In this document: in pieces, positions 42,468 to 53,577 of the stretch
How positions within the stretch are numbered: position 1 is the first letter of the stretch
How the letters are laid out: each line of letters starts with the position of its first letter
Assembly (NCBI RefSeq): GCF_001056295.1
Contig: NZ_JVMD01000015.1
Location: 62,001 to 126,000 of the forward strand
Direction of reading: 5' to 3'
DNA from: Corynebacterium halotolerans
GTDB taxonomy: Bacteria > Actinomycetota > Actinomycetes > Mycobacteriales > Mycobacteriaceae
DNA length: 64,000 nt
Notes under the pieces: generated by a model
The model's input: the letters and a program-made list of their open reading frames with translations, nothing else
The model's database searches: none
What the model was told of the DNA's origin: nothing
Made by a program: the position numbers and the translations under genes

Positions 42468-42758
42468 CATTGCTCCTTCGTGAGGGTGCCGCGCCGGCGC
42501 GGTCGGCGCATTACGGTGATCACCACCTTACGGCCATCGCCCCGGCCGCCCCCGCACCCGCCCACATGTGCGGCGTGAACTGGCCTTTCCGCACCGGAGG
42601 GGGCCGGGGGTGACGGCGGCCGCCATTGGCCCGATGACTTCGCCGCCGAGGTTTTAAAATTATCGCGGAACGTGCACCCACCCCGCGTGTTCCGGGGCCC
42701 CGACCAGTACGGGGATTCGGTGCCGGCGACCCCGGCCCCATGCTTTGAAGGAGCAAAA

Positions 42759-43838
42759 ATGCACAAGAAGATCGTCGTCTTCGAGGTCGAGGGCGGATCC
42801 GACAAATACTTCGACGGCCATCGCCGCGACACCATGCCCATCGTCGAATCGATCCGGGCCCGGGGCTGGGGCGCCGACGTCGTCTACTACCGCCCGGAGT
42901 GGGCCGAGGCGCTGTACTCGCACGTGTCGGCCAACTACGACGGCTACATTTCCCGCGTCAACCCGGGCAACATCCCCGGCGGGGAGAAGGGCTACTTCGA
43001 ACTGCTGACGCGGCTTTCCGACGACGCCGGCCTGGTCGGCATGTCGACCCCCGAGGAAATGATGGCCTACGGCGCCAAGGACGCGCTGGTGAAGCTCAAC
43101 GGCACGGACCTGGTGCCCACCGACACCGCGGCCTACTACGACGTGGAGTCGTTCCACGAGACCTTCCCCGCGTCCCTGTCCTACGGCGAGCGGGTGCTCA
43201 AGCAGAACCGCGGCTCCACGGGGTCGGGCATCTGGCGCGTGCAGCTGGAGGACAAGGAGCTCGCCGCGACCGTCGAGCCCGGCACCGCCCTGCCGCTCGA
43301 CACGAAGCTCAAGTGCACCGAGGCCGTGGACAACCACACGGAGATCCGCGAGCTCGGCGAGTTCATGGATTTCTGCGACCAGTACATCGTCGGCGACAAC
43401 GGCATGCTGGTGGACATGCGTTTCATGCCCCGCATCGTCGAGGGCGAGGTCCGCGTGCTCATGGTCGGCCCGCACCCGGTGTTCGTGGTGCACAAGAAGC
43501 CGGCGGCCGGCGGCGACAACTTCTCCGCGACCCTCTTCTCCGGCGCGACGTACACCTACGACAAGCCGGAGGACTGGCGGGAACTCGTGGACCTGTTCGC
43601 CGAGGCCCGCCCCGTCATCGCCGAAAAGCTCGGCGGCGACAACATCCCGCTGATCTGGACGGCGGACTTCATGCTCGACGACGCCGAGGACGGCGGCGAC
43701 GCCTACGTCCTGGGCGAGATCAACTGCTCGTGCGTCGGCTTCACGTCGGAGCTGGACATGGGCATCCAGGAGCTCGTCGCCGACGAGGCCATCAAGCGCG
43801 TCACCGAGAGGTTCGGCGCCGAGCAGGCCTCCGCGTAG
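42759..43838 (+). CDS. Cj0069-type protein with ATP-grasp-like fold
   Basis: 359 aa from ATG 42759 (GAAGGAGCAAAA). IVVFEVEGGSDKYFDGHRRD, VDVVYYRPEW-like segments, then VLKQNRGSTGSGIWRVQLED, an ATP-grasp-like nucleotide loop, DMRFMPRIVEGEVRVLMVG and AYVLGEINCSCVGF with the final E-I-N metal site. The exact substrate is unknown. I recall proteins of this type as the Cj0069 family. Transcribed alone. Confidence 0.75.
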   Translation: MHKKIVVFEVEGGSDKYFDGHRRDTMPIVESIRARGWGADVVYYRPEWAEALYSHVSANYDGYISRVNPGNIPGGEKGYFELLTRLSDDAGLVGMSTPEEMMAYGAKDALVKLNGTDLVPTDTAAYYDVESFHETFPASLSYGERVLKQNRGSTGSGIWRVQLEDKELAATVEPGTALPLDTKLKCTEAVDNHTEIRELGEFMDFCDQYIVGDNGMLVDMRFMPRIVEGEVRVLMVGPHPVFVVHKKPAAGGDNFSATLFSGATYTYDKPEDWRELVDLFAEARPVIAEKLGGDNIPLIWTADFMLDDAEDGGDAYVLGEINCSCVGFTSELDMGIQELVADEAIKRVTERFGAEQASA

Positions 43839-43877
43839 TTCCCCGCCGGGTACGCGGGGGCGCGGGCCAACGGCGGG

Positions 43878-44543
43878 TCAGGCGGCCCCCGACGGCCGGT
43901 TCCAGAACGCCGAGACGTCCAGGCCCCAGCCGGCCAGCGTCCGGCGGATCAGCGGCAGCGACAGCCCCAGCACGCTCGACGGGTCGCCGTCGATCCCGTC
44001 GATGAACCAGCCGCCGAGTGCCTCGAGGGTGAACGCGCCAGCGCAGCCGAGTGGTTCGCCGGACTCCGCGTAGGCCGCGATGTCCGCGTCCGACGGTTCG
44101 CCGAAGCGCACGACGGTCGACACCGCCTCCGTCGCGGAGCGGACGCTCCCGTCGGGCAGCACCGCGGTGATGGAATGGCCCGTCACCAGCTCGGCGTTGC
44201 GGCCCCGCTGCGCACGCCACCGCCGCACCGTTTCGTCCACGGTGTGCGGCTTGCCGGACAATTCCCCGCCCATCAGCAGCATCGAATCGCACGCGATGAC
44301 CACCGTCGCACCCGTGCCGGGGGCGGGGGACAGGTCGCCGGCCACCGCGGCCGCCTTCGCCTCCGCGAGCGCCTTGACGACGGTGCCCGCGTCCGCCCCG
44401 CGAGCGGCCAACTCGTCGAGGATCGCGTCCTCGTCGACCTCCGGCGGCGACACCTCCGGTTCGACGCCCGCCGAACGCAGGACCATGAGGCGGGACGGGG
44501 AACTGGAGGCCAGGACGATGCGGTGGGCGTGTTCCGTGCTCAT
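43878..44543 (-). CDS. maf: Maf-like nucleotide pyrophosphatase
   Basis: 221 aa from ATG 44543. LASSSPSRLMVLRSAGVEPE is the Maf signature start, VVIACDSMLLMGGELSGKP the catalytic loop, and DIAAYAESGEPLGCAGAFTLEALGG the conserved final part. It hydrolyses non-canonical or modified NTPs. It is the last gene of the dtsR-accE cluster, as in C. glutamicum. Confidence 0.92.
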   Translation of the reverse strand: MSTEHAHRIVLASSSPSRLMVLRSAGVEPEVSPPEVDEDAILDELAARGADAGTVVKALAEAKAAAVAGDLSPAPGTGATVVIACDSMLLMGGELSGKPHTVDETVRRWRAQRGRNAELVTGHSITAVLPDGSVRSATEAVSTVVRFGEPSDADIAAYAESGEPLGCAGAFTLEALGGWFIDGIDGDPSSVLGLSLPLIRRTLAGWGLDVSAFWNRPSGAA

Positions 44544-44576
44544 GGCAGACAACGGTAGCGGGTCGAAACGGCGAAA

Positions 44577-44607
44577 CCGCCGCCTCCCCGGTGAAGGGAG
44601 ACGGCGG
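44577..44607 (-). terminator. Hairpin between accE and maf
   Basis: CCGCCGCCTCCC (44577-44588) pairs with 44596-44607 with one mismatch and a 7-nt loop. Followed leftward by GGTTTCG. It separates the accD-accE transcript from maf. Confidence 0.5.
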
Positions 44608-44715
44608 CGTCGTCGCAAAGCGGGCGCGCGGGGCGCCCCCGCGGCCCAGTGGAAGTGGCGCCGGGGGAAGTGTCCCAGCGGAAGCGGCCCGGTGGAGCGG
44701 CCCCGGGGAAGCTGC

Positions 44716-44976
44716 CTAGTAGAACTGGACGTTCTGGAAGCTGCCCGGGTTGAAGCTCAGCGGCTGCTGCAGGCGCTCGTCCAGGTTGCCCCACTGATTG
44801 CGGGGGCCCTTCGGGCCGGCGTCGGCGGCGCCGTTGGCCATTCCGGCGAACAGCACGGCCAGCGTCGCGACCTGCGCATCGGTCGGATTGCCCTTGAGGA
44901 CCTTGAGGAACGGGGCCTTGGCGGCCTCCTGCCCCTCGGCGTTGTCGGCGGTGGTGTCGGTGGCGTTATCGGTCAC
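44716..44976 (-). CDS. accE: Acyl-CoA carboxylase epsilon subunit
   Basis: 86 aa from GTG 44976, overlapping the dtsR1 stop (GTGA). After an acidic Thr/Asp/Ala N-terminus: [29 protein letters not shown], then [16 protein letters not shown]. This short form with GNPT-DEEVAAL and W motifs is the AccE family that bridges the AccBC and AccD subunits. Confidence 0.93.
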   Translation of the reverse strand: MTDNATDTTADNAEGQEAAKAPFLKVLKGNPTDAQVATLAVLFAGMANGAADAGPKGPRNQWGNLDERLQQPLSFNPGSFQNVQFY

Positions 44977-46601
44977 AGCGGAATGTTCCCATGCTTCTTG
45001 GCGGGCACGTTGACGACCTTGCGGTCGAGCAGGCGCAGGCCCTCGATGATCTGGCCGCGGGTCTCCGACGGCGGGATGACGGCGTCGATGAAGCCGCGCT
45101 CGGCGGCCATGTACGGGTTGACCAGGGTCTCCTCGTACTCGGCCTCGTACTCCTTCTGCACCGCGGCGACGTCCTTGCCCTCCGCGGCGGCGGCCTTCAG
45201 CTCCTTGCGGTAGATGAAGCCCACGGCGCCCGACGCGCCCATGACGGCGATCTGAGCCGTCGGCCACGCCAGGTTGATGTCGGCGCCCATGTCCTTGGAG
45301 CCCATGACGCAGTACGCTCCGCCGTACGCCTTGCGGGTGATGACCGTGATCTTGCCGACGGTCGCCTCGGCGTAGGCGTACAGCAGCTTCGCGCCGCGGC
45401 GGATGATGCCGTCGAACTCCTGGGACGTGCCCGGCAGGAAGCCCGGGACGTCGACCAGCATGATGATCGGGATGTTGAAGGCGTCGCAGGTGCGCACGAA
45501 GCGCGCGGCCTTCTCCGACGCCTTGATGTCCAGGCAGCCGGCGAACTGGATCGGCTGGTTGGCCACGAAGCCGACCGAGCGGCCCTCGACGCGGCCGAAG
45601 CCGATGACGACGTTCTGCGCGTAGTCCTCCTGGATCTCCAGGAAGTCGCCGTCGTCCACCAGGCGGGTGATGACGTCCTTGATGTCGTACGGCTGGTTCG
45701 GGGAATCCGGGATCAGCGTGTCGAGCTCGAGGTCCGTCTCGTTGATGTTGTCGGCGATGGAGCCCTCGAACGGCTCGGCCTCCATGCGCGGCGGCTCGGC
45801 GCGGTTGTTCGACGGCAGGTAGCCGACCAGCTCCTGGACGAAGGACAGGGCGTCCTCGTCGTCGGAGGCGGTGTAGTGCGAGGTGCCCGAGGTGGCCATG
45901 TGGGTGCCGGCGCCGCCGAGCTCCTCCTGGGTGACCTCCTCGCCCGTGACCGTCTTGATGACGTCCGGGCCGGTGATGAACATCTTCGAGGTGCCGTCGA
46001 CCATGACGATGAAGTCGGTCAGGGCCGGGGAGTACACGTGGCCGCCGGCGCAGGCGCCCATGATCAGCGAGATCTGCGGGATGACGCCCGAGGCCTGGGT
46101 GTTGCGGAAGAAGATCTGGGAGTACAGGCCCAGGGAGACGACGCCCTCCTGGATGCGGGCGCCGGCGCCCTCGTTGATGCCGATGATCGGCACGCCGGTC
46201 TTGATGGCCAGGTCCATGATCTTGACGATCTTCTCGCCGTAGACCTCGCCGAGCGCGCCACCGAAGATCGCGCCGTCCTGGGAGAACACGCAGACCTTGC
46301 GGCCGTCGATGGTTCCGTAGCCGGTGACCACGCCATCGGTGACCGGACGCCGTGAGTCCAGGCCGAAGTTCTTGGAGCGGTGGCGGGCCAGGGCGTCGAT
46401 CTCGACGAAGGAACCGTCGTCGAGGAGGAACTCGATGCGCTCGCGGGCGGTGAGCTTGCCGTTGTCGTGGACGCGATCGATGGACGCCTGGCCCATGGGG
46501 GCCTGGGTCTCGGCGAGGCGCGCGCGCAGATCGGCGAGCTTGCCAGCGGTGGTGGACTTGTCCGGCTCGGTGCCGGTGGAGGTGTTTGCGGCAGTCGTCA
46601 T
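44973..46601 (-). CDS. dtsR1: Acyl-CoA carboxylase beta subunit (DtsR1/AccD type)
   Basis: 542 aa from ATG 46601. Carboxyltransferase signatures: [79 protein letters not shown] and [20 protein letters not shown]. Works with AccBC and AccE. Best match by context to DtsR1, needed for fatty-acid synthesis. Confidence 0.93.
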   Translation of the reverse strand: MTTAANTSTGTEPDKSTTAGKLADLRARLAETQAPMGQASIDRVHDNGKLTARERIEFLLDDGSFVEIDALARHRSKNFGLDSRRPVTDGVVTGYGTIDGRKVCVFSQDGAIFGGALGEVYGEKIVKIMDLAIKTGVPIIGINEGAGARIQEGVVSLGLYSQIFFRNTQASGVIPQISLIMGACAGGHVYSPALTDFIVMVDGTSKMFITGPDVIKTVTGEEVTQEELGGAGTHMATSGTSHYTASDDEDALSFVQELVGYLPSNNRAEPPRMEAEPFEGSIADNINETDLELDTLIPDSPNQPYDIKDVITRLVDDGDFLEIQEDYAQNVVIGFGRVEGRSVGFVANQPIQFAGCLDIKASEKAARFVRTCDAFNIPIIMLVDVPGFLPGTSQEFDGIIRRGAKLLYAYAEATVGKITVITRKAYGGAYCVMGSKDMGADINLAWPTAQIAVMGASGAVGFIYRKELKAAAAEGKDVAAVQKEYEAEYEETLVNPYMAAERGFIDAVIPPSETRGQIIEGLRLLDRKVVNVPAKKHGNIPL

Positions 46602-46730
46602 GTTCACGAGTCTACGTTCAGGGAACTTCGGTACGGGAAATGGGGGCAACCGGCGTTCGCTTTGGGGAGTATCGGGGGGCGTCGCGGGGGTGGCCGGAAA
46701 ACGCTCCGGCCACCGCCCCGCGGGCGGCCG

Positions 46731-48383
46731 CTACAGCGGCATGTTGCCGTGCTTGCGGGCGGGCCAGGAGACCTTTTTGTCGCGCAGCAGGCGCAGGTTG
46801 CGGGCGATGCGGGTGCGGGTCTCCGACGGGAGGATGACCTCGTCGATGAGCCCGCGCTCGGCGGCGAGGTACGGGTTGAGCATGTGGTCCTCGTAGGCCT
46901 GCTCGTACTCCTTGACCAGCTCCGACGCGTCGCCGTCGCGCTCGAGCGCGGCCTTGATCTCGCGGCGGTGCAGGAAGCCCACGGCGCCGGCGGCGCCCAT
47001 GACGGCGATCTGCGCGGTCGGCCACGCCAGGTTCAGGTCGGCGCCCAGGCCCTTGGAGCCCATGACGCAGTACGCGCCGCCGTAGGCCTTGCGCATGGTC
47101 ACGGTGATCTTCGGGACGGAGGCCTCGGCGTAGGCGTACAGCAGCTTCGCGCCGCGGCGCAGGATGCCCTGGTACTCCTGGTCCGAGCCGGGCAGGAAGC
47201 CCGGGACGTCGACGAGCAGGACCAGCGGGATGTTGAAGGCGTCGCAGGTGCGCACGAAGCGCGCGGCCTTCTCGGAGGCGTCGATGTCCAGGCAGCCGGC
47301 GAACTGCAGCGGCTGGTTGGCCACGAAGCCGACCACGCGGCCCTCGATGCGGCCGAACGCGATGACGACGTTGTCGGCGCGGCCCTCCTGGATCTCCATG
47401 AAGTCGCCGTCGTCGGCGATGGCGCCGATGACGTCGCGGACGTCGTACGGCTGGGACGGGTTGTCGGGGATGATCGAGTCGAGGGCGAGGTCGTCCTCGT
47501 TGACCTCGTGGTCGAAGTCGTCCTCGATGATCTCCGGGATGACCCGGTTGTTGTCCGGCAGGTGGTCGAGGAGGTCGCGGACCCAGTCGAGGGCGTCCTC
47601 GTCGTCGGTGGCGGTGTAGTGGGTGTTGCCCGCCAGCTCCATGTGGGTGGTCGCGCCGCCCAGCTCTTCCTGGCTGATCTCTTCGCCGGTGACGGTCTTG
47701 ATGACGTCGGGGCCGGTGACGAACATGCGCGATGAGTTCTCCACCATGACCACGAAGTCGGTCAGGGCGGGGGAGTAGGCGTTGCCGCCGGCGCAGGCGC
47801 CGAAGATGACGGAGATCTGGGGGACGACGCCGGAGGCCTTGACGTTGTAGTGGAAGGTCTGGGCGATGTAGTCGAGGGACACGGCGCCGTCCTGGATGCG
47901 GGCGCCGGCGCCCTCGTACAGGCCGACGATCGGGCGGCCGGTCTTGATGGCCAGCTGCTGCAGCTTGACCATCTTCTCGCCGTAGACCTCGCCGAGGGCG
48001 CCGCCGAAGACGGTGCCGTCCTGCGAGAAGACGCAGACCTCGCGGCCGTCGACGGTGCCCCAGCCGGTGACGATGCCGTCGGTGGCGGGGCGCTTGGCGT
48101 CCATGCCGAAGTCCTTGGTGCGGTGGCGGGCCAGCGCGTCGGTCTCGACGAAGGAGCCCTCGTCGAGGAGGTGCGCGATGCGGTCGCGCGCGGTCATCCG
48201 GCCCTTGTCGCGGACCTTCTGGTGCGCGGCGGGGCCGACGGGCATGGTGGCCTCGGCTCGGCGGCGGAGCAGGTCCTCGTTCTTCGCCGCGGTGGTCTGC
48301 GGCGGGCGGTCGTCGCCGAACTCGGCGGCGGACGCGGCGGCGGTGTCCTGATCGGCGGGGAGCAAACGTGAGGAGAAGGTCAT
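46731..48383 (-). CDS. dtsR2: Acyl-CoA carboxylase beta subunit (DtsR2/AccD type)
   Basis: 550 aa from ATG 48383 with possible -10 TATCTT upstream. Paralogue of the downstream gene, with the same motifs ([60 protein letters not shown]). The two differ mainly in the acyl-binding stretches, so they probably prefer different acyl-CoAs (acetyl- versus propionyl-CoA). The pair reads leftward with 130 bp between them. Confidence 0.92.
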   Translation of the reverse strand: MTFSSRLLPADQDTAAASAAEFGDDRPPQTTAAKNEDLLRRRAEATMPVGPAAHQKVRDKGRMTARDRIAHLLDEGSFVETDALARHRTKDFGMDAKRPATDGIVTGWGTVDGREVCVFSQDGTVFGGALGEVYGEKMVKLQQLAIKTGRPIVGLYEGAGARIQDGAVSLDYIAQTFHYNVKASGVVPQISVIFGACAGGNAYSPALTDFVVMVENSSRMFVTGPDVIKTVTGEEISQEELGGATTHMELAGNTHYTATDDEDALDWVRDLLDHLPDNNRVIPEIIEDDFDHEVNEDDLALDSIIPDNPSQPYDVRDVIGAIADDGDFMEIQEGRADNVVIAFGRIEGRVVGFVANQPLQFAGCLDIDASEKAARFVRTCDAFNIPLVLLVDVPGFLPGSDQEYQGILRRGAKLLYAYAEASVPKITVTMRKAYGGAYCVMGSKGLGADLNLAWPTAQIAVMGAAGAVGFLHRREIKAALERDGDASELVKEYEQAYEDHMLNPYLAAERGLIDEVILPSETRTRIARNLRLLRDKKVSWPARKHGNMPL

Positions 48384-48430
48384 GTTTGAGGAAGATAGCG
48401 TTTGGGAGCGAAAAGGTGAAGCCAACGTTG

Positions 48431-48446
48431 TGTGACAAATGTCACT
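48431..48446. promoter_or_regulatory. GlxR/CRP-type binding site
   Basis: TGTGACAAATGTCACT fits the GlxR consensus TGTGA-N6-TCACA with one mismatch, and its core GTGACA/TGTCAC is a perfect palindrome. It lies 47 bp upstream of dtsR2 and 147 bp upstream of birA, in their divergent region. GlxR is the cAMP-dependent global regulator of corynebacteria. Confidence 0.7.
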
Positions 48447-48592
48447 TGCCAAAACCGTAACTTGCTGGATGGGGAACGGCGTTTTCCATACGTCCAGGTC
48501 ACGGGAAAATAACGGGATCATAACGGCCGCGGTCGAACGCCGGAGTTTTTCGCGTTCGGGTTGATCCGCACCCCCGGCTAGACTGCGTTGCC

Positions 48593-49465
48593 ATGAGCCA
48601 TGACCCCCGATCCCCGTTGGATTCCGCCGCGTTGCGCGCCGCCCTGCCGCGGTGGCGCCGGGTGCTGGCCGTGGAGTCGACGGGTTCCACGAACGTCGAC
48701 GTCACGCGCATGGTGGCGGAGGGCGCGCCGGACCGCGTGGCCCTCGTCGCCTCCGAGCAGACCGCGGGCCGCGGCCGCCTGTCCCGTTCGTGGACGGCCC
48801 CCGCGGGCGCGTCCATCGCGGCGTCGGCCCTGTTCCGGCCCGAGGGCGTGCGCCCGGAGGATCTCGGCCTGCTGCCGCTGGTCGCGGGCTTGGCCGTGGT
48901 GGACATGGTCCGCGATGTCGCGGGGCTGCCGGTCGCGGGCGAGGGGGAGGGGCTTGACGACGACGCCGCGGCGCGCCCCGAGGTCGGCCTGAAGTGGCCC
49001 AACGACGTCCTGCTCGGCGGCCGCAAGCTGTGCGGCATCCTCGTCGAGGCCGCGTCGATCGCCCCGCCTGCGCTGGTGGTGGGCATCGGCGTCAACGTGG
49101 ATCTGCGCGAGGACGAGCTGCCCGTGCCGCATGCGACGTCGCTGGCCCTGGCGGGGGCGTCCAATCTGGACCGCACGAAGCTGGCGGCGGGCCTGCTCGA
49201 CGCCCTCGACCGCCGCGAGCGGCAGTGGCGCTTCGACCGGGAGGCCATGATGGCCGATTACCGCGCCACTTGCCTGACCCTGGGCACCCGCGTGCGCGTG
49301 GAACTGCCGGGCGGCGGCGACGTGGTCGGCGAAGCCGTGGGCATCCTCGACGACGGTGAGCTGGTCGTGCGCGACGGCGACGGCGTGGAACGCACCGTCA
49401 CCGCCGGCGACGTGCGGCACCTGCGCTCCGCCGACGGCGGGTACGCCGGGGAGGCCGCGAAGTAG
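48593..49465 (+). CDS. birA: Biotin-protein ligase
   Basis: 290 aa from ATG 48593, eight nt after a TAGACT -10 box, so nearly leaderless. No N-terminal HTH (monofunctional). Core: [32 protein letters not shown] (biotinoyl-AMP loop), [19 protein letters not shown] and GIGVNVD. An acidic insertion ([15 protein letters not shown]) precedes KWPND. Biotinylates AccBC and Pyc, whose genes are nearby. Confidence 0.95.
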   Translation: MSHDPRSPLDSAALRAALPRWRRVLAVESTGSTNVDVTRMVAEGAPDRVALVASEQTAGRGRLSRSWTAPAGASIAASALFRPEGVRPEDLGLLPLVAGLAVVDMVRDVAGLPVAGEGEGLDDDAAARPEVGLKWPNDVLLGGRKLCGILVEAASIAPPALVVGIGVNVDLREDELPVPHATSLALAGASNLDRTKLAAGLLDALDRRERQWRFDREAMMADYRATCLTLGTRVRVELPGGGDVVGEAVGILDDGELVVRDGDGVERTVTAGDVRHLRSADGGYAGEAAK

Positions 49466-49467
49466 GC

Positions 49468-49929
49468 ATGGCGTTTCCCTGGGATGAGATGGACGACGAC
49501 GAAGACGTCCTGGTGGACACCAACCCGGTGTTCGGCCGCCTGACCTGGCCGTTGCTGGAACTCGCGGCGATCACGGGCGTGATCTGGCTGCTCATCGGGT
49601 TCATCGACTCGCCCCGCATCGCGCCGGGCGATCTCGCGGGCCTGCGCGACTTCCTCCTGATGATGTGGCCGATCCTGGTCGCGTGGCGCGTCATCAAGCC
49701 CGCCCTGGAGTGGCTGGGCGAGCGGTTCGTGCTGACGGACCGGCGGATCATCCTGCGGCGGGGGCTGCTGCGGCCGCGCGTGGTGACCGTCGATCTGCGC
49801 ACCGTGCACGGCGTCGACCGGCGCGGCAACGTCCTGCAGCTGCGGGTGTCGCCGTTCGGGCCGCCGATGGCGATCCGGGACGTCCCCGCCACCCGCAAGG
49901 TGGCGAAGATGGTCCACCGCATGACCTGA
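49468..49929 (+). CDS. PH-domain membrane protein
   Basis: 153 aa from ATG 49468, two bases after birA. Acidic start (DEMDDDEDVLVDTNP), two membrane helices (LLELAAITGVIWLLIGFI; LLMMWPILVAWRVI), then a bacterial PH domain: RFVLTDRRIILRRGLLRPRV and VDLRTVHGVDR. Conserved beside birA in corynebacteria. Function unknown. Confidence 0.85.
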   Translation: MAFPWDEMDDDEDVLVDTNPVFGRLTWPLLELAAITGVIWLLIGFIDSPRIAPGDLAGLRDFLLMMWPILVAWRVIKPALEWLGERFVLTDRRIILRRGLLRPRVVTVDLRTVHGVDRRGNVLQLRVSPFGPPMAIRDVPATRKVAKMVHRMT

Positions 49930-49994
49930 CGGCGTTCATCCGTTCGCGGCGGATTCCCCGGCGGAGCCCTCCGCCCCGCCGCGGCCTCCGTCCC

Positions 49995-51491
49995 CTACCG
50001 CTTCCGGTAGAGCTGCTTGACCTGGTACTCCGGCTCGGAGGTGACCAGGATGCCCAGGTGGCGGAAGATGCCCTCGTCCACGGAACCGAGGATGGTCGTG
50101 GTGTGGGCGTCGCAGCCGCGCAGGTTCGCCAGCTCGTCGAGCGCGCGGCGGGCGTTGTCGTCGCCGTCGGCCGAGACGGACAGCGCGATGAGCACCTCGT
50201 CGGTGTGGAGGCGCGGGTTGCGGCTGCCCAGGTGGCGGGTCTTCAGCGTCTGGATCGGCGCGATCGACGACGGCGCGAGCAGGTCCACGCGCGGGTCGAT
50301 GCCGGCCAGGTGCTTCAGGGCGTTGAGCAGCATTGCGGCGGAGCAGCCCAGCAGCGGGGAGGTCTTGCCCACGATGATCTCGCCGTCGGCCAGCTGGATC
50401 GACGACGCGGGGGCGCCGGTGGCCGCCGCCAGCTCCAGGGCCGGCTCGACGACCGGCCGGGAGCGGCGGTTGAGGCCCAGCTTGCCCATGATGATGGCGA
50501 TCCGGTCCGAGACGATCGGGTCCGCCTCGTCGCGGCGCTCGTCGACCAGCGCCTTGTAGTAGCGGCGGACCACCTCCTGCTCGGCGGCGTGGCGGCACAC
50601 GTCGTCGTCGGAGATGGCGAAGCCGGCCATGTTCACGCCCATGTCCGTCGGCGATTCGTAGGGCGAGCGGCCCGAAATGAGCTCCAGAAGGTGCTTGAGC
50701 AGCGGGAAGACCTCGACGTCGCGGTTGTAGTTGACCGCCTGCTCGCCGTGGGCGGACAGGTGGAAGGGGTCGATCATGTTGACGTCGTCGAGGTCGGCGG
50801 TGGCGGCCTCGTACGCCATGTTCACCGGGTGGCCGAGCGGCAGGTTCCAGATGGGGAACGTCTCGAACTTCGCGTAGCCGGAGGGGGTGCCCCGCACGTG
50901 CTCGTGGTAGATCTGCGACAGGCAGGTGGCCAGCTTCCCGGAGCCGGGGCCCGGGGCGGTGACCACGACGACGTCGCGGGTGGTTTCGGCGTATTCGTTG
51001 CGGCCGAAGCCGTCCTCGCCGACGATCTTCTCGGCGTCGGCCGGGTACCCGGGGATGATGTAGTGCAGCGACACCTTCATGCCCAGGCGCTCGAGGCGGG
51101 TGCGGAACGCCGCGGCGGCCGCGTTGCCTTCCTCGTATTGGGTGAGCACCACGTGCTCGGTGAGGAACCCCCGCTCGCGGAAGACGTCGACCAGCCGCAG
51201 CAGATCCTCCTCGTAGGGGATGCCCAGGTCGGCGCGGACCTTGTTGCGCTGCAGGTCCCGGGCGTTGATGCACACCAGGATCTCCATGTCGTCCTTGATG
51301 CGCTCGAGCATGGCGATTTTGTTGTCCGGCGTGAAGCCGGGCAGGACGCGGGAGGCGTGCATGTCGTCGAAGAGCTTGCCGCCCATTTCCAGGTAGAGGC
51401 GGCCGCCCACGGATTCTCGGCGCCTGCGGATGTGCTCGGATTGGAGGTTGATGTACTGGTCGCGATCGAATCCCACGGCATGAACCTGCAT
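49995..51491 (-). CDS. DUF1846-family protein
   Basis: 498 aa from ATG 51491. [60 protein letters not shown] and [20 protein letters not shown] are characteristic of the DUF1846 (UPF0371) family. A P-loop-like GPGSGK is visible. The function is not established. Convergent with the PH-domain gene. Confidence 0.9.
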   Translation of the reverse strand: MQVHAVGFDRDQYINLQSEHIRRRRESVGGRLYLEMGGKLFDDMHASRVLPGFTPDNKIAMLERIKDDMEILVCINARDLQRNKVRADLGIPYEEDLLRLVDVFRERGFLTEHVVLTQYEEGNAAAAAFRTRLERLGMKVSLHYIIPGYPADAEKIVGEDGFGRNEYAETTRDVVVVTAPGPGSGKLATCLSQIYHEHVRGTPSGYAKFETFPIWNLPLGHPVNMAYEAATADLDDVNMIDPFHLSAHGEQAVNYNRDVEVFPLLKHLLELISGRSPYESPTDMGVNMAGFAISDDDVCRHAAEQEVVRRYYKALVDERRDEADPIVSDRIAIIMGKLGLNRRSRPVVEPALELAAATGAPASSIQLADGEIIVGKTSPLLGCSAAMLLNALKHLAGIDPRVDLLAPSSIAPIQTLKTRHLGSRNPRLHTDEVLIALSVSADGDDNARRALDELANLRGCDAHTTTILGSVDEGIFRHLGILVTSEPEYQVKQLYRKR

Positions 51492-51565
51492 GGGCACCAA
51501 TCCTAGCCGCCCCGGGAACGGCCGCCGGGGCGGGCGCCGTCGAGGGGCGGTGCCGGGGCGCCGCC

Positions 51566-51571
51566 TATGAT
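51566..51571 (+). promoter_or_regulatory. -10 box of purK
   Basis: TATGAT, six nt before GTG 51578. The mRNA would start at or next to the start codon, so purK is probably leaderless. No clear -35 is seen. Confidence 0.6.
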
Positions 51572-51577
51572 GGATGC

Positions 51578-52882
51578 GTGACCGCACCGGAGAACAGCCA
51601 GAACGAATCCGCCGACGAATCCGCCGACCGTCCCGTGCCCGCCAATCCGGCGCACGCGCCGGGCATGCCCGTCGTCGCCGTCATCGGCGATGGCCAGCTG
51701 GCCCGCATGATGCAGACCGCCGCCATCGAGATCGGCCAGTCCGTGCGCCTGCTGGCGGGGTCCCGCGATTCCTCGGCCGCCCAGATCTGCCGCGACGTGG
51801 AGCTGGGGGATTACCGGGAGCTGGAGGACCTGCGCCGGGCCGCGCGCGTTCGCGCCGACGGCACGATCCGCCCGGTCGACGCCGTGACCTTCGACCACGA
51901 GCACGTGCCCACCGAGCACCTCCGCGCGCTGCAGGCCGACGGCATCTCCGTCCAGCCCGGCCCGGATGCGCTGGTGCATGCGCAGGACAAGCTGGTCATG
52001 CGCCGGAAGCTGCGGGAGATCGGCGCCCCGGTGCCGCCGTTCGCCGCCATCGAGTCGGTCGACGATGCCCGCGGCTTCTCGGAGGCCGTCGGCGGCGAGG
52101 TCTGCCTGAAGGCCCGCCGCGGCGGTTACGACGGCCACGGCGTGTGGTTCCCGGACGCCGATGAGCTGCCCGGTCTCGTCGAAAAGCTGCTGGCGGACGG
52201 GGTCCCGCTGATGGCGGAGAAGAAGGTCGACCTCTCCCGCGAGCTGTCCGCGATGTGCGCCCGCACGCCGTCCGGCGAGGTCGCGGCCTGGCCGGTCGTG
52301 GAATCGGTGCAGCGCGACGGCATCTGCGTGGAGGCCATCGCCCCCGCTCCGCGGCTTGGCGACGGCCTGGCGTCGCGCGCCCGCGACCTTTCCGTGCGCA
52401 TCGCCGAAGAACTCGGTGTGACGGGAGTGCTGGCGGTGGAGCTGTTCGAGACGCGGGATGCCGCGGGGCAGCCGGAGATCTACGTCAACGAGCTGGCCAT
52501 GCGCCCGCACAACACCGGCCACTGGACGCAGGACGGGGCGGCGACCGGCCAGTTCGAGCAGCACATGCGCGCCGTGCTTGACTACCCGCTCGGCGATGTC
52601 GCCCCGACCGCGGCGGTGACCGTGATGGCCAACGCCCTCGGCGCCGATGAGGACCCGGACATGCCCATGCGCGAGCGCTTCGCCGCCGTGTGGCGCCGCT
52701 TCCCGCACGCGAAGATCCACTGGTACGGCAAGGGGTACCGCGCCGGCCGCAAGCTCGGCCACGTCAACGTCCCGGGCCGGGATGGTTCGCCCGAGGGCGT
52801 CGCGGCGACGCGGCGCGAGGCGGACCTGGCGGCGGGCTACATTGTCACCGCGGTGTGGGCCGACGGGTACGTGGAGAAGTAG
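51578..52882 (+). CDS. purK: N5-carboxyaminoimidazole ribonucleotide synthase
   Basis: 434 aa from GTG 51578. The first 30 residues are a low-complexity Asn/Glu/Pro lead. Then [23 protein letters not shown]-grasp core with [54 protein letters not shown] [18 protein letters not shown]. Carboxylates AIR with bicarbonate and ATP to N5-CAIR in purine synthesis, the substrate of PurE. Confidence 0.95.
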   Translation: MTAPENSQNESADESADRPVPANPAHAPGMPVVAVIGDGQLARMMQTAAIEIGQSVRLLAGSRDSSAAQICRDVELGDYRELEDLRRAARVRADGTIRPVDAVTFDHEHVPTEHLRALQADGISVQPGPDALVHAQDKLVMRRKLREIGAPVPPFAAIESVDDARGFSEAVGGEVCLKARRGGYDGHGVWFPDADELPGLVEKLLADGVPLMAEKKVDLSRELSAMCARTPSGEVAAWPVVESVQRDGICVEAIAPAPRLGDGLASRARDLSVRIAEELGVTGVLAVELFETRDAAGQPEIYVNELAMRPHNTGHWTQDGAATGQFEQHMRAVLDYPLGDVAPTAAVTVMANALGADEDPDMPMRERFAAVWRRFPHAKIHWYGKGYRAGRKLGHVNVPGRDGSPEGVAATRREADLAAGYIVTAVWADGYVEK

Positions 52883-52884
52883 AG

Positions 52885-52972
52885 CCGGCGCCGGACGGAA
52901 CCGGCACGAAGCAGAACCGGCGCCGGACGGAGCCGGCACGAAACAGGACCGGCACGAAGCACACGAAGCAGA
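52885..52972 (+). repeat. 32-bp tandem repeats between purK and purE
   Basis: Two nearly identical 32-bp units (52885-52916, 52917-52948) beginning CCGGCGCCGGACGG and ending CACGAAGCAGAA or CACGAAACAGGA, then a partial third unit. The GC-rich start of each unit can form short hairpins. Occupies almost the whole 101-bp gap before purE. Confidence 0.8.
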
Positions 52973-52983
52973 GGATGGGAAAC

Positions 52984-53508
52984 ATGACCGCGAAGTTGAA
53001 TGGCGTCGACGGGCCGCTGGTCGGCCTGATCATGGGCAGCGACTCCGACTGGCCGACCATGCAGCCGGCCGCCGAGGCACTGGCCGAATTCGGCGTGCCC
53101 TTCGAGGTGGGCGTCGTGTCCGCCCACCGCACCCCGGAGCGGATGCTCGATTACGCGAAGTCGGCGGCCGGGCGCGGTCTGAAGGTCATCATCGCCGGCG
53201 CCGGCGGGGCCGCCCACCTGCCGGGGATGGTCGCGTCGGCGACGCCGCTGCCGGTCATCGGCGTGCCGCGCGCCCTGGAAAACCTCGAGGGCATGGATTC
53301 GCTGCTGTCCATCGTGCAGATGCCCGGCGGCGTGCCCGTGGCCACCGTCGGCGTGGGCGGTGCGAAGAACGCCGGCCTGCTGGCCGTGCGCATCCTCTCC
53401 GCCGGCCACCCCGAGCTCGTCGAGGCGATGGAGAAGTACCAGGCCGACATGCGCGACGCCGTGCTGCGGAAGGACAAGAACCTCCGCGACAGCCTCATGG
53501 GGGAATAG
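52984..53508 (+). CDS. purE: N5-CAIR mutase
   Basis: 174 aa from ATG 52984 (AGAGG nine nt upstream; ATG 52975 is an alternative). [20 protein letters not shown] and [14 protein letters not shown] are the PurE active-site motifs. Then [18 protein letters not shown]. Converts N5-CAIR to CAIR. Pairs with PurK. Confidence 0.95.
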   Translation: MTAKLNGVDGPLVGLIMGSDSDWPTMQPAAEALAEFGVPFEVGVVSAHRTPERMLDYAKSAAGRGLKVIIAGAGGAAHLPGMVASATPLPVIGVPRALENLEGMDSLLSIVQMPGGVPVATVGVGGAKNAGLLAVRILSAGHPELVEAMEKYQADMRDAVLRKDKNLRDSLMGE

Positions 53509-53530
53509 GGCCCGGCACCGGACCGGGCCC
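53508..53530. terminator. Hairpin between purE and S41 peptidase gene
   Basis: GGGCCCGG (53508-53515) with CCGGGCCC (53523-53530). Lies over the purE stop region and between convergent genes. No T-run, so only a possible terminator. Confidence 0.4.
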
Positions 53531-53577
53531 GTGCCCCCGGGCCCCGCGCCCCGGGGCGCCGACCGCTCACGCTCCGC

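Noticed and set aside
42467..42841. 124-codon - strand frame between the rhodanese gene and the Cj0069-type gene
   Set aside because: Overlaps the start of the 42759 gene, which has a strong ribosome site. No coding signature.
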